Part shown: positions 27,910-36,315 of the stretch, one piece after another | Position numbering within the stretch: position 1 is the stretch's first letter | How the letters are laid out: every line of letters starts with the position of its first letter | Source of the DNA: Halopseudomonas yangmingensis | GTDB lineage: Bacteria > Pseudomonadota > Gammaproteobacteria > Pseudomonadales > Pseudomonadaceae | Assembly (NCBI RefSeq): GCF_900114825.1 | Contig: NZ_FOUI01000004.1 | Span: 1-64,000, forward strand | Direction of reading: 5' to 3' | Length of the DNA stretch: 64,000 nt | Notes under the pieces: model-generated | Database searches by the model: none | Told to the model about the DNA's origin: nothing | Seen by the model: only the letters and a program-made list of their open reading frames with translations | Program-made: the position numbers and the translations under genes

Positions 27910-28533
27910 ATGACATTGCCCGATACATTGCTGTCCTTTCTTGCCGCCCCGACGCCGAATGCCTGGGTGGTGCGCGCGCTCAAGCATCCCGAAGAGTTGC
28001 TGATTGATCATGCCAATTGCGAGAAAAAGGCGGCCGCTACGGCGGTGAACCTGTTATTCCGCTATGCCGGACATGCCGAGCTGCTGGACAAGATGTCCCG
28101 TCTGGCCCGTGAGGAATTGCGTCATTTCGAGCAGGTGCTGGCGTTGATGAAAAAGCGTGGCGTGGAATATCGCTCGCTGTCAGCCAGCCTGTATGCCGGT
28201 CGTCTGCACCAGCATGTGCGTCAGCAGGAGCCCGGGCGGCTGATCGATACGCTGATTATCGGGGCTTTTATCGAGGCGCGATCCTGTGAGCGCTTTGCCA
28301 TGATTGCGCCGCATCTGGATGACGAACTGGGCAGTTTTTATCGCTCATTGCTGAAGTCCGAGGCACGCCACTTCGAGGACTATCTGAAGCTGGCTCGCCA
28401 GTACAGCCCTGACCCGATTGACCAGCGCATTGCCTTTTTTGCCGAGCAGGAAGCCCTGGCGATCCATGTGGATGATCCCCAATTCAGGTTCCACAGTGGC
28501 GCGCCGGCGGAACTTGCGCAGGTGACTGCATGA
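27910..28533 (+). CDS. miaE: tRNA-(ms2io6A37) hydroxylase MiaE
   Basis: Oxygen-dependent di-iron enzyme that hydroxylates the isopentenyl group of ms2i6A37 in tRNA. 207 residues, all-helical ferritin-like fold. Iron-ligand motifs in order: LLIDHANCEKKAA (about 30-43), EELRHFEQV (about 70-78), FIEARSCERF (about 119-128) and SEARHFEDYLKLA (about 149-161). The start at 27910 (MTLPDTLL) fits the family length; an in-frame ATG at 27871 overlaps the -10 element and is rejected. It shares its upstream region with the ANR-controlled stress-protein gene, and its 3' end overlaps the next gene by four bases (ATGA), so the two are probably co-transcribed. Confidence 0.93.
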   Translation: MTLPDTLLSFLAAPTPNAWVVRALKHPEELLIDHANCEKKAAATAVNLLFRYAGHAELLDKMSRLAREELRHFEQVLALMKKRGVEYRSLSASLYAGRLHQHVRQQEPGRLIDTLIIGAFIEARSCERFAMIAPHLDDELGSFYRSLLKSEARHFEDYLKLARQYSPDPIDQRIAFFAEQEALAIHVDDPQFRFHSGAPAELAQVTA

Positions 28534-29345
28534 GCCGGTTGTTAGCAGTGCTGTTGTGGCTTGTGGCTACACCCTTGGCTGCTGCACCTGTGTGCGAGCG
28601 TGTAGTGGCTGCCGGCAATCCCCAGTATCCGCCCTTGCTGTGGGTGGATCCGCAGGACCGGAGCCGCCTTATCGGAGTGGGTGCGGACATGCTTGCCGAC
28701 GTGCTGGCGCCTGCCGGGGTCAAGGTTGATGTGTTGAATGTCGGTCCCTGGTCACGGGCTCAGGAAGAGGCTCGCAGTGGGCGTGTGGATATGTTGGTGG
28801 GGGCTTTTCTGACCCGGGAACGGCTCGAATACATGGATTATGTCTATCCGCCCTACATGGAAGTACCCAGTGCTATTTTTGTGCGACGTGACAGCCTGTT
28901 CCCCTGGAGTGGCTGGCACGACCTGCGCGGCCTGAAAGGCAGTACGCTGCTCAATAACAGTTTTGGCATGGCATTTGACCGTTATGCGCGTGACTATTTG
29001 CAGATCAAGAAGGTCCCCTCGATCGAGCAGTCATTCCAGTTGCTCCAGCGTGCTCGGGTTGACTATGTGGTGTACGAACGCCATCAGGGTGAGGCATTGC
29101 TGCTACAGATGGGATTGGCGGATGAAATTGTGGCCATGGAAGGGTCGGTAAATGCCGAGCCGTTGTACCTGACAATTTCACACAACTCTGCCTGCAATAC
29201 GGCGGCGCTGCGTCGCGCGCTGGCCACGGGTCTGGCTGACTGGTTGCGTGAGGGGCGATTGGAACCTTTGCTGGAGCGCAATCGGGAGCGTTGGCTGGCC
29301 CAGTTTCCACCAGCCGCATCGGCGGTTGAGCCGGTGGCGGAATAG
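28530..29345 (+). CDS. Periplasmic solute-binding protein, family 3 (amino-acid-type)
   Basis: 271-residue secreted protein with a short signal peptide (MSRLLAVLLWLVATPLAAAPV; cleavage near residue 18-20). The body is a type II periplasmic-binding fold of the SBP_bac_3 family (YPPLLWVDPQDRSRLIGVGADMLADVL, then VDMLVGAFLTRERLEYMDYVYP). There is no ABC permease or ATPase gene nearby, so it could be an orphan binding protein or sensor-like rather than part of an importer. It overlaps miaE by four bases. The C-terminus is proline/alanine-rich. Ligand unknown. Confidence 0.8.
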   Translation: MSRLLAVLLWLVATPLAAAPVCERVVAAGNPQYPPLLWVDPQDRSRLIGVGADMLADVLAPAGVKVDVLNVGPWSRAQEEARSGRVDMLVGAFLTRERLEYMDYVYPPYMEVPSAIFVRRDSLFPWSGWHDLRGLKGSTLLNNSFGMAFDRYARDYLQIKKVPSIEQSFQLLQRARVDYVVYERHQGEALLLQMGLADEIVAMEGSVNAEPLYLTISHNSACNTAALRRALATGLADWLREGRLEPLLERNRERWLAQFPPAASAVEPVAE

Positions 29346-29504
29346 GGCTGATTGCGCAACAGTCAGTTTTTTGCACTTTTGCACCTGAACAGTTTCTTCC
29401 GCCCGCAGTCTGTGCTGTACTCATTGCTCGGAGTTGATCAGCCTCAGGGCGTTCTTGGCCATTGAGGTTGAGGGCGCTCCGCTTCGTGCATGCCAGGGTG
29501 TCCC

Positions 29505-30968
29505 ATGTCCACGCTTCTTTATCAGCAGATTGCCCGCCAGTTGGCGGACGATATCCGTAAGGGTTTCTACAAGCCGGGTGAGCGTGTGCCCTCGGTGCGC
29601 AAGTTGAGTGCGCAGAAAGGCGTGAGCCATGCCACGGTATTGCAAGCCTATGCCACTCTCGAAGATCAAGGCCTGGTCAGGGCTCGTCCACAGTCGGGTT
29701 ACTACGTGCATCAGGCGCCTGCCTTGACTGCGCCGCCACCCGTGATGGCCCGGGTTGAGCCGCCGCATGCCGTGACCCGCAGTGGCATTATCAGTGAAAT
29801 CCTGCGTCAGGCGCGTCGTGACGGTACTATTCCTCTGGGCGCGGCAGTTCCCTCCAGTGAGTTTCTGCCGTTGCGGGCATTGCACCAGCACATGAGCCGT
29901 GTCACCCGTTTCCACGGTCAACGCGCCTTCAGTTATACCTTCAGTCCGGGCTTCGAACCGCTGCGCCGCCAGGTCGCGATACGCATGCGCGATGCCGGTG
30001 CGCTGGTCGAGCCTGACCAGGTGGTGATTACCAGTGGCTGTGTCGAGGCCTTGCAGCTTTGCCTGCGGACACTGACCCGCCCTGGTGATCTGATAGCTAT
30101 CGAGTCACCCGTCTATTACGGTCTGTTGCAGTTGTGCGAGTTGCTGGGTTTGCAGGTAATCGAGATTCCGACGCATCCGGAAACCGGGCTGTGTCTGGAT
30201 ACGCTGGCGCGAGCCGCTCAAGCCTGGCCGATCAAGACGCTGGTAGTGACCACGCGGGCAGGCAATCCGATGGGTGCCACCATGTCCGAGACCAACCAGC
30301 GCCGGTTGGTGGCAATGATGGCGCAACGCGGTATTCCGATTATCGAGGATGACATCTATGGGGAGCTGATGTTCGACCATGGACGTACCCGTGCCCTGAA
30401 GGCTTTCGACTGTTCGGACACAGTGCTGTACTGCTCGAGTTTCTCAAAGACGATTTCGCCGGGTGTGCGTACTGGCTGGGTGATAGCCGGAAAGTATCAG
30501 GAACAGATCGAGAAGCTGCAGACCTTCACCACACTGTCAGCCTCTAGCGTCAGTCAGATGGCCGTGGCGGCCTATCTGGAGAACGGCGGCTACGACCGTC
30601 ATCTTCGGCATATTCGTCAGCAATACCGCGACAATCTGGCCTGTTTCCAGCTGGCGGTGCAGCAGCATTTTCCCGAGGGTACACGAATCACCCGGCCGCG
30701 CGGAGGATTTATCCTGTGGCTGAGCCTGCCGGAACAGGTGGATACCCTGTCCCTGTTCAATCTGGCGCTGGAGCAGAATATCAGCATTGCACCGGGCATC
30801 GTTTTCAGTAATTCCGACCAGTTCAATCACTGTTTACGGCTCAACTGCGGGATTCCCTGGAACCGCGATACCGAGCGTGCCATCGTGACGCTGGGGCTGT
30901 TGGCTAAAGGCCTGCTGGATGGGTCGGTGTCAATGATTGCCAGCCAGCCAGGCGCGCGCCACGCGTGA
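29505..30968 (+). CDS. MocR/PdxR-type GntR regulator with aminotransferase domain
   Basis: 487 residues fusing an N-terminal GntR winged helix (MSTLLYQQIARQLADDIRKGFYKPGERVPSVRKLSAQKGVSHATVLQAYATLE region, residues 1-62) to a fold-type I aminotransferase domain. The PLP lysine is in SSFSKTISPGVRTGW near residue 318; the Asp contact lies in EDDIYGELMFDH near 285. MocR proteins use PLP or an amino acid as effector and usually control a neighbouring gene. Here the neighbours are a solute-binding protein upstream and HMG-CoA lyase downstream, convergent and overlapping by 39 bases. Targets unknown. The ATG at 29505 fits the usual MxxLYxQ start. Confidence 0.9.
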   Translation: MSTLLYQQIARQLADDIRKGFYKPGERVPSVRKLSAQKGVSHATVLQAYATLEDQGLVRARPQSGYYVHQAPALTAPPPVMARVEPPHAVTRSGIISEILRQARRDGTIPLGAAVPSSEFLPLRALHQHMSRVTRFHGQRAFSYTFSPGFEPLRRQVAIRMRDAGALVEPDQVVITSGCVEALQLCLRTLTRPGDLIAIESPVYYGLLQLCELLGLQVIEIPTHPETGLCLDTLARAAQAWPIKTLVVTTRAGNPMGATMSETNQRRLVAMMAQRGIPIIEDDIYGELMFDHGRTRALKAFDCSDTVLYCSSFSKTISPGVRTGWVIAGKYQEQIEKLQTFTTLSASSVSQMAVAAYLENGGYDRHLRHIRQQYRDNLACFQLAVQQHFPEGTRITRPRGGFILWLSLPEQVDTLSLFNLALEQNISIAPGIVFSNSDQFNHCLRLNCGIPWNRDTERAIVTLGLLAKGLLDGSVSMIASQPGARHA

Positions 30969-31841
30969 CTGGTTGGGGCGGCCAAGCAGCTCGCAGATAC
31001 GCTGTCCGGCGGCGATCAGTGCGGGCAAATCAATGCCGCTGTGCAGGCCCATGCCGTTGAGCATGTAGACCAGATCCTCGCTGGCTACATTGCCGGTAGC
31101 CCCCTTGGCATAGGGGCAGCCGCCAAGCCCGGCGACCGCGCTGTCGAAACTGCGTATACCCAGCTGCAGGCTGGCATGGATGTTGGCCAGCGCCTGCCCC
31201 CAGGTGTCATGAAAATGCCCTGCCAGGCTGTCTGCCGGCAGCTGCTGCAAGGCATGCTCGAACAGCCGGCTGGTGCTGCCGGGGGTGCCGACGCCGATGG
31301 TGTCGCCAAGGGAGACCTCGTAGCAGCCCATGTCCAGCAGTTCTCGGGCCAGTGCCGTGACCTGCTGCGGCGCCACCTCGCCATCGCAGGGGCAGCCAAG
31401 TACGCAGGAAATGTAGCCGCGCACGGCAATGCCCCGGGCCTTGGCAGCTTCCAGCAGCGGGGCAAAGCGCTGCAGGCTCTGACTGATTGAACAATTCAGA
31501 TTGCGTTGTGAAAAACCCTCGGTGGCAGCGGCAAATACCGCCACTTCGCGGACACCGGCTGCGAGTGCAGCTTCGAAGCCTTGCATATTTGGTGTCAGCG
31601 CGCTGTAGCTCACCCCGGGCAGGCGCTGGATGCCGGCAAATACCTGATCGCTGCCGGCCATTTGCGGTACCCACTTGGGCGACACGAAACTGCCGGCTTC
31701 GATCCAGCGCACGCCGGCGTGGCCCAGATCATCGATCAGGCGGATCTTGTCGGCCACAGTGATTGGCTGTTCTTCGTTCTGCAGTCCGTCACGCGGACCT
31801 ACTTCGACCAGTCGGACATTGTTGCTTGTGGAGGAGGGCAT
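30930..31841 (-). CDS. mvaB: Hydroxymethylglutaryl-CoA lyase
   Basis: Cleaves HMG-CoA to acetyl-CoA and acetoacetate, the last step of leucine (and acyclic terpene) catabolism. 303 residues with VGPRDGLQNE at the N-terminus, EAGSFVSPKWVPQMAG, and the signature GLGGCPYAKGATGNVASED (near 231-249) holding the active-site cysteine. Metal ligands are expected in the GHFHDTWGQALAN block. AAAGGA sits eight bases before the ATG. The gene stands alone rather than in a liu cluster. Its 3' end overlaps the convergent MocR gene by 39 bases, so the last 12 codons of each gene lie opposite one another. Confidence 0.93.
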   Translation of the reverse strand: MPSSTSNNVRLVEVGPRDGLQNEEQPITVADKIRLIDDLGHAGVRWIEAGSFVSPKWVPQMAGSDQVFAGIQRLPGVSYSALTPNMQGFEAALAAGVREVAVFAAATEGFSQRNLNCSISQSLQRFAPLLEAAKARGIAVRGYISCVLGCPCDGEVAPQQVTALARELLDMGCYEVSLGDTIGVGTPGSTSRLFEHALQQLPADSLAGHFHDTWGQALANIHASLQLGIRSFDSAVAGLGGCPYAKGATGNVASEDLVYMLNGMGLHSGIDLPALIAAGQRICELLGRPNQSRVARAWLAGNH

Positions 31842-32058
31842 GCCGGCGTTCCTTTAACGTACCGAATGTACAGATCGGCGCAGGATAGGGTGTGGTTTTG
31901 CGCTGATGCAACAGTGTTTTCTGATCCTGCCGGTTGTCGTTGCGACGCATGTGTCATCTAATGCGAATCATCCGCACATCCAGCGGGAATTATCCGTGCC
32001 TGTCACCCAGGTTATCGACCCGCTAATTCGCAACTATGAAACCCGTATGGAAATTGCC

Positions 32059-33204
32059 ATGAAAAGCCGTCTGTTCAAACTGTCTTCCACTGGAGCCATG
32101 CCCCTGCTGCTGGCTGGCCTTGTGCTGCTGGCCGGTTGCAACCGGGAGCCCGCCGAGAATGGACAGGGGCAGATGCCGCCGACTCTGGTGACCGTCGAGC
32201 AGGTGCAGCCACTGAGTGTCGACCAGCGTCAGGAGTACCCGGCGCGGGTGCGCGGTGCTCGTGAAGTCGAGGTGCGTGCGCGGATTGCCGAGGTGTTGCT
32301 GGAACGCTCGCACCAGGAAGGTTCGCTGGTACAGGAAGGCGATTTGCTGTTCCGTATCGATCCGACGCCGCTGCGCATCCGTTTGGCCCAGGCCGAGGCT
32401 CAGTTGGCTACCTTTCGCGCCGAGCAGCAACAGGCTGAGCGTGACTGGACGCGCGCCGAACAGCTGTTTTCCCGGGGCGCAGTGAGTGCCAGCGAGCGGG
32501 ACCGGCTACGTTCTGCCCTGGAGTTTGCCGAGGCGGGGATGGCCCAGGCCAAGGCGGAAATGGACGAGGCGCGTCTGAATCTGTCGTACACCGAGGTGCT
32601 TGCGCCGATTTCCGGGTCAACCAGTCTGGAAGTGTTGCCAGAAGGCAGTCTGCTGGAGGCTGGCAGCCTGTTGACTAGAGTGGTTCAGCAGGATCAAGTG
32701 CATGTGTTCTTTGCGCTGCCCGAGCGGGACGCCTCGATTCATCGCAGTGCGCGTATCCATGACCAGACCCTGCAGGGTGAGGTGGATATCCTGCTGCCGG
32801 ATGCTTCCCTTTACCAGCGCAAGGGGCGCATCGATTTCACCTCCAGCCGGATTGACCAGGCAACCGGCACCATTACCGCCCGCGCAGTGGTGGCCAACCC
32901 CGACGGTGAGCTGATCCCCGGCCAGTTTGTACGGGTGGGTCTGGTATTGCGCCGGCTGCATGATGTGCTGATGGTGCCGACCCAGGCAGTGGGTGCGAAT
33001 GCCGAGGGTGCGCTGGTCTGGCTGGTCGACCCGCAAGGTCAGGCCGAGTTGCGTCAGGTGGTGCTGGGTGATGTGATTGGTGACCGGCAGGTGATCGCCG
33101 AGGGGCTGCAGCCGGGTGACTCGGTGGTGATCAACGGGCAGGCCGGGTTGCAGCCGGGTATGCCGGTGCAGGTGGCAGGAACTGAAAACCTGGCGGGAGA
33201 ATAA
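32059..33204 (+). CDS. RND efflux periplasmic adaptor (membrane fusion) lipoprotein
   Basis: 381-residue adaptor subunit linking an inner-membrane RND pump to an outer-membrane channel. A lipoprotein signal ends in LLAGC (lipid-modified Cys near residue 28). Then come a barrel-sandwich domain (RVRGAREVEVRARIAEVLLERSHQEGSLVQ), an alpha-hairpin (AEAQLATFRAEQQQAERDWTRAEQLF, SERDRLRSALEFAEAGMAQAKAEMDEARLNLSYTEVLAPI region) and beta-barrel/membrane-proximal domains. ATG at 32059 is chosen because the signal peptide starts there (MKSRLFKL); ATG 32047 is possible. It is followed after 3 bases by the pump gene. No local regulator gene is adjacent. Confidence 0.9.
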   Translation: MKSRLFKLSSTGAMPLLLAGLVLLAGCNREPAENGQGQMPPTLVTVEQVQPLSVDQRQEYPARVRGAREVEVRARIAEVLLERSHQEGSLVQEGDLLFRIDPTPLRIRLAQAEAQLATFRAEQQQAERDWTRAEQLFSRGAVSASERDRLRSALEFAEAGMAQAKAEMDEARLNLSYTEVLAPISGSTSLEVLPEGSLLEAGSLLTRVVQQDQVHVFFALPERDASIHRSARIHDQTLQGEVDILLPDASLYQRKGRIDFTSSRIDQATGTITARAVVANPDGELIPGQFVRVGLVLRRLHDVLMVPTQAVGANAEGALVWLVDPQGQAELRQVVLGDVIGDRQVIAEGLQPGDSVVINGQAGLQPGMPVQVAGTENLAGE

Positions 33205-33207
33205 GGC

Positions 33208-36200
33208 ATGTTTCAGTTCTTTATTGACCGGCCGATTTTCTCCACGGTGCTGTCGATCCTTATCCTGATTGCCGGTGGGGCATCACTCACGCAATTGCCG
33301 GTCGAGCAGTACCCAGACGTGGTGCCGCCGCAGGTGGTGGTGAGCGCCAGTTATCCGGGCGCCAGCGCTCAAGTGATTGCCGATACCGTGGCAGCGCCGC
33401 TGGAGCAGGCGATCAATGGTGTGGATGACATGCTCTACATGGAATCCTACAGTGCCGACTCCGGCAATATGCAGCTGACTATCTATTTCCGCATCGGTAC
33501 CGATCCGGATCAGGCCACCATCGACGTCAACAATCGGGTGCAGCGCGCCACCGCACGGCTGCCACAGGAGGTGCGTGATCTGGGGGTACAGGTGCAGGCG
33601 CGCTCCACCTCTATTTTGCAGGTAGTGGCACTGTCCTCCGAGCATCAGCAACTGGACACGCTGGAAATCAGTAACTATGCGTTGCTCAATGTGCTGGATG
33701 AGCTGGTACGTTTGCCCGGTGTCGGCAATGCCGCGCTGTTTGGCGCGCAGGACTATTCGATGCGTATCTGGCTGCGTCCGGACAAGCTGGCCGAATACCA
33801 GCTGACCCCGAGCGATGTGGCGCAGGCGCTGCGTGAACAGAATGCCCAGTATGCTGCGGGGCGCATCGGCGCGGAGCCGGCCCCCGAAGGGCAGGCCTTT
33901 ACCTACAGTGTCAGCACCCCGGGGCGGATGGTGACTCCGGAGGATTTCGAACGGATCATCCTGCGCAGTGATGTCGATGGCCGCGCCCTGCGTCTTGGCG
34001 AAGTGGCGCGCGCGGAACTGGGCGCCCAGAGCTATGATTTCTCCGCTACCTACAATGCCAAGGCGGCAGTGCCCATCGGTATCTACCTGCAGCCGGGCGC
34101 GAACGCGTTGGAAACTGCTGAGAATGTGCGCCAGGCGATGCAGCGCATGTCTTCCAGCTTCCCTGCCGATCTGCGTTTCGATATTCCCTACGACACCACC
34201 ATCTTTATCGATGTGTCGATCCGTGAGGTGGTGGTTACCCTGCTGCAGGCGCTTGCACTGGTAGTATTGGTGACCTTTCTGTTCCTGCAGCACCTGAAGG
34301 CTACGCTGATTCCGCTGGTGGCGATTCCGGTGTCGCTGATCGGCACCTTTGCCGGTATGGCGCTGCTGGGCTACTCGGTTAACCTGCTGACCCTGTTCGG
34401 GTTGATTCTGGCGATCGGGGTGGTGGTGGACAATGCCATCATTGTCATGGAAAACGCCGAGCGGTTGATCAGGGACGAGGGGCTGAGCAGCTATCAGGCC
34501 GCCAGCAAGACCATGCAGCAGGTATCCGGCGCAGTGGTTGGTTCGACCCTGGTGCTGGTGGCGGTGTTTTTGCCGGTAGCCTTTATCGGTGGTCTCAGCG
34601 GTCAGTTGTACAGTCAGTTTGCGATCACCATCGCGGTGTCGGTGGCGATCTCCGGGGTGGTTGCGCTGACCCTGACGCCGGCCATGTGTGCCTTGCTGCT
34701 GAGTCGTGATCAGACTGAGGAATCACCGGCCTTTGCCTGGTTCAACCGGGGATTTGACTGGCTGACCAATGGCTTTGTCCGAGTGGTCGACTGGATGCTG
34801 CGGCATGCGCTGATCACCCTGCTGCTGTTCGTTGCGCTGATCGGCTCCACCCTGTGGCTGCTGGAACGTATGTCCAGCGGCCTGGTACCCCAGGAAGACC
34901 AGGGCTTTCTGCTGGCGGTCTACCAGCTACCGCCGGTGTCGGCACTCGGGCGCACCGAGGCGGTGCGTGAGAATCTCAGTCAGCAGGTGGTGGCGATGCC
35001 GGAAATCAAGGGCATTACCAGCTTTGCCGGGTTCGATATCCTCAATCGCGGCCTGCGCACCAATACCGGTGTGGCCTTTATCACGCTGATCGACTGGAAG
35101 GACCGCGAGGCACCGGGGCAGAGTGCCCAGGACATTGCCGGGCGGATCTTTGGCATGGGGTCGCAGATTCAGGAAGCTAATGTTTTCGCCTTTGTGCCGC
35201 CACCAATCAACGGGCTGTCGCTGACCGGCGGGGTTGAGGGTTACCTGCAGTTGCGTGGTGAATCCGATCCGCTGCGCCTGAAAGCCGAGGCCGACCTTCT
35301 GCTGGAGGCGGCCGCCAAGAGGCCGGAGCTGACCAATGTGCGGGCGGCGGTGGATGTCGGCGTGCCGCGTTACAGTGCCCAGGTTGACTGGGACAAGGCC
35401 AAGGCGATGGGCATCGCCATCAATGACATCTTCACCACCCTGCGCAGCACCTTTGGCTCGCTGTATGTGAACGACTTTACCCTGCAAGGGCGCAACTGGC
35501 AGGTCAACCTGCAGTCCGAGGGCGAGTTCCGCAGCCATCCGGATGACTTGCGCAAGGTATTTGTCCGAGCCGGCACTGGTGATCTGGTGCCGCTGAGTAC
35601 TGTGGTCAACTTTGAAAGAACCCAGGGTATCGATTCGGTGAGTCGCTTCAACCTGTATCCGGCGACCAAGGTCACCGCTGATCCTGCGCCGGGATACACC
35701 ACGGCGGATGCGCTGGCCGCGATGCAGGCACTGGAGCGTGAGGTGCTGGGAAGCCAGAGCCAGCTTGGCTGGGTGGGTGAGGCCTACCAGCTGATCGATT
35801 CGGCGTCCTCCGGTGGCATCGCCTTTGCCCTCGGCATCCTTATGGTATTCTTGATTCTGGCCGCCCAGTACGAGCGCTGGAGTCTGCCATTGGCGGTGGC
35901 CACGGCGATTCCTTTTGGTGTGTTCGGTGCGGTGGTGGCGTCATTGCTGAGTGGTTTCCCCAACGACATTTACTTTCAGGTGGGGCTGCTGGTGCTGATT
36001 GGCCTGTCGGCGAAGAATGCCATCCTGATCGTCGAGTTTGCCGCGCAGAACCGCAAGGACGGTATGTCACCCTATGACGCAGCACTGACGGCAGCCCAGC
36101 AGCGCTTTCGCGCCATCATGATGACCGCGCTGACCTTTATCATCGGCAGTCTGCCGCTGGTATTCAGCAGCGGCGCCGGGGCGGTCAGTCGGCAGGAGAT

Positions 36201-36309
36201 CGGCACCGTGGTGGTTGGCGGCATGCTGGCGGCCAGCTCGCTGGCGCTGATCTTCGTGCCGGTGTTCTACATGCTGCTGGAGCAGCGTGGCTTCAGGCGG
36301 CGTGACTGA
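33208..36309 (+). CDS. RND multidrug efflux pump, HAE1 family
   Basis: Proton-driven inner-membrane exporter of 1033 residues with the standard 12-helix plan: helix 1 FFIDRPIFSTVLSILILIAG, two large periplasmic loops (about 35-340 and 560-870), helix 4 carrying Asp408 (GVVVDNAIIVMENAERLI) and helix 10 with the relay lysine (GLSAKNAILIVEFAAQNRKDG). Where AcrB has Asp407-Asp408, this pump has Asp408-Asn409, so only one of the pair is kept, as in many non-AcrB HAE1 pumps. No outer-membrane factor gene follows, so it presumably uses a TolC/OprM encoded elsewhere. Substrate unknown. Confidence 0.92.
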   Translation: MFQFFIDRPIFSTVLSILILIAGGASLTQLPVEQYPDVVPPQVVVSASYPGASAQVIADTVAAPLEQAINGVDDMLYMESYSADSGNMQLTIYFRIGTDPDQATIDVNNRVQRATARLPQEVRDLGVQVQARSTSILQVVALSSEHQQLDTLEISNYALLNVLDELVRLPGVGNAALFGAQDYSMRIWLRPDKLAEYQLTPSDVAQALREQNAQYAAGRIGAEPAPEGQAFTYSVSTPGRMVTPEDFERIILRSDVDGRALRLGEVARAELGAQSYDFSATYNAKAAVPIGIYLQPGANALETAENVRQAMQRMSSSFPADLRFDIPYDTTIFIDVSIREVVVTLLQALALVVLVTFLFLQHLKATLIPLVAIPVSLIGTFAGMALLGYSVNLLTLFGLILAIGVVVDNAIIVMENAERLIRDEGLSSYQAASKTMQQVSGAVVGSTLVLVAVFLPVAFIGGLSGQLYSQFAITIAVSVAISGVVALTLTPAMCALLLSRDQTEESPAFAWFNRGFDWLTNGFVRVVDWMLRHALITLLLFVALIGSTLWLLERMSSGLVPQEDQGFLLAVYQLPPVSALGRTEAVRENLSQQVVAMPEIKGITSFAGFDILNRGLRTNTGVAFITLIDWKDREAPGQSAQDIAGRIFGMGSQIQEANVFAFVPPPINGLSLTGGVEGYLQLRGESDPLRLKAEADLLLEAAAKRPELTNVRAAVDVGVPRYSAQVDWDKAKAMGIAINDIFTTLRSTFGSLYVNDFTLQGRNWQVNLQSEGEFRSHPDDLRKVFVRAGTGDLVPLSTVVNFERTQGIDSVSRFNLYPATKVTADPAPGYTTADALAAMQALEREVLGSQSQLGWVGEAYQLIDSASSGGIAFALGILMVFLILAAQYERWSLPLAVATAIPFGVFGAVVASLLSGFPNDIYFQVGLLVLIGLSAKNAILIVEFAAQNRKDGMSPYDAALTAAQQRFRAIMMTALTFIIGSLPLVFSSGAGAVSRQEIGTVVVGGMLAASSLALIFVPVFYMLLEQRGFRRRD

Positions 36310-36315
36310 GCCGGC

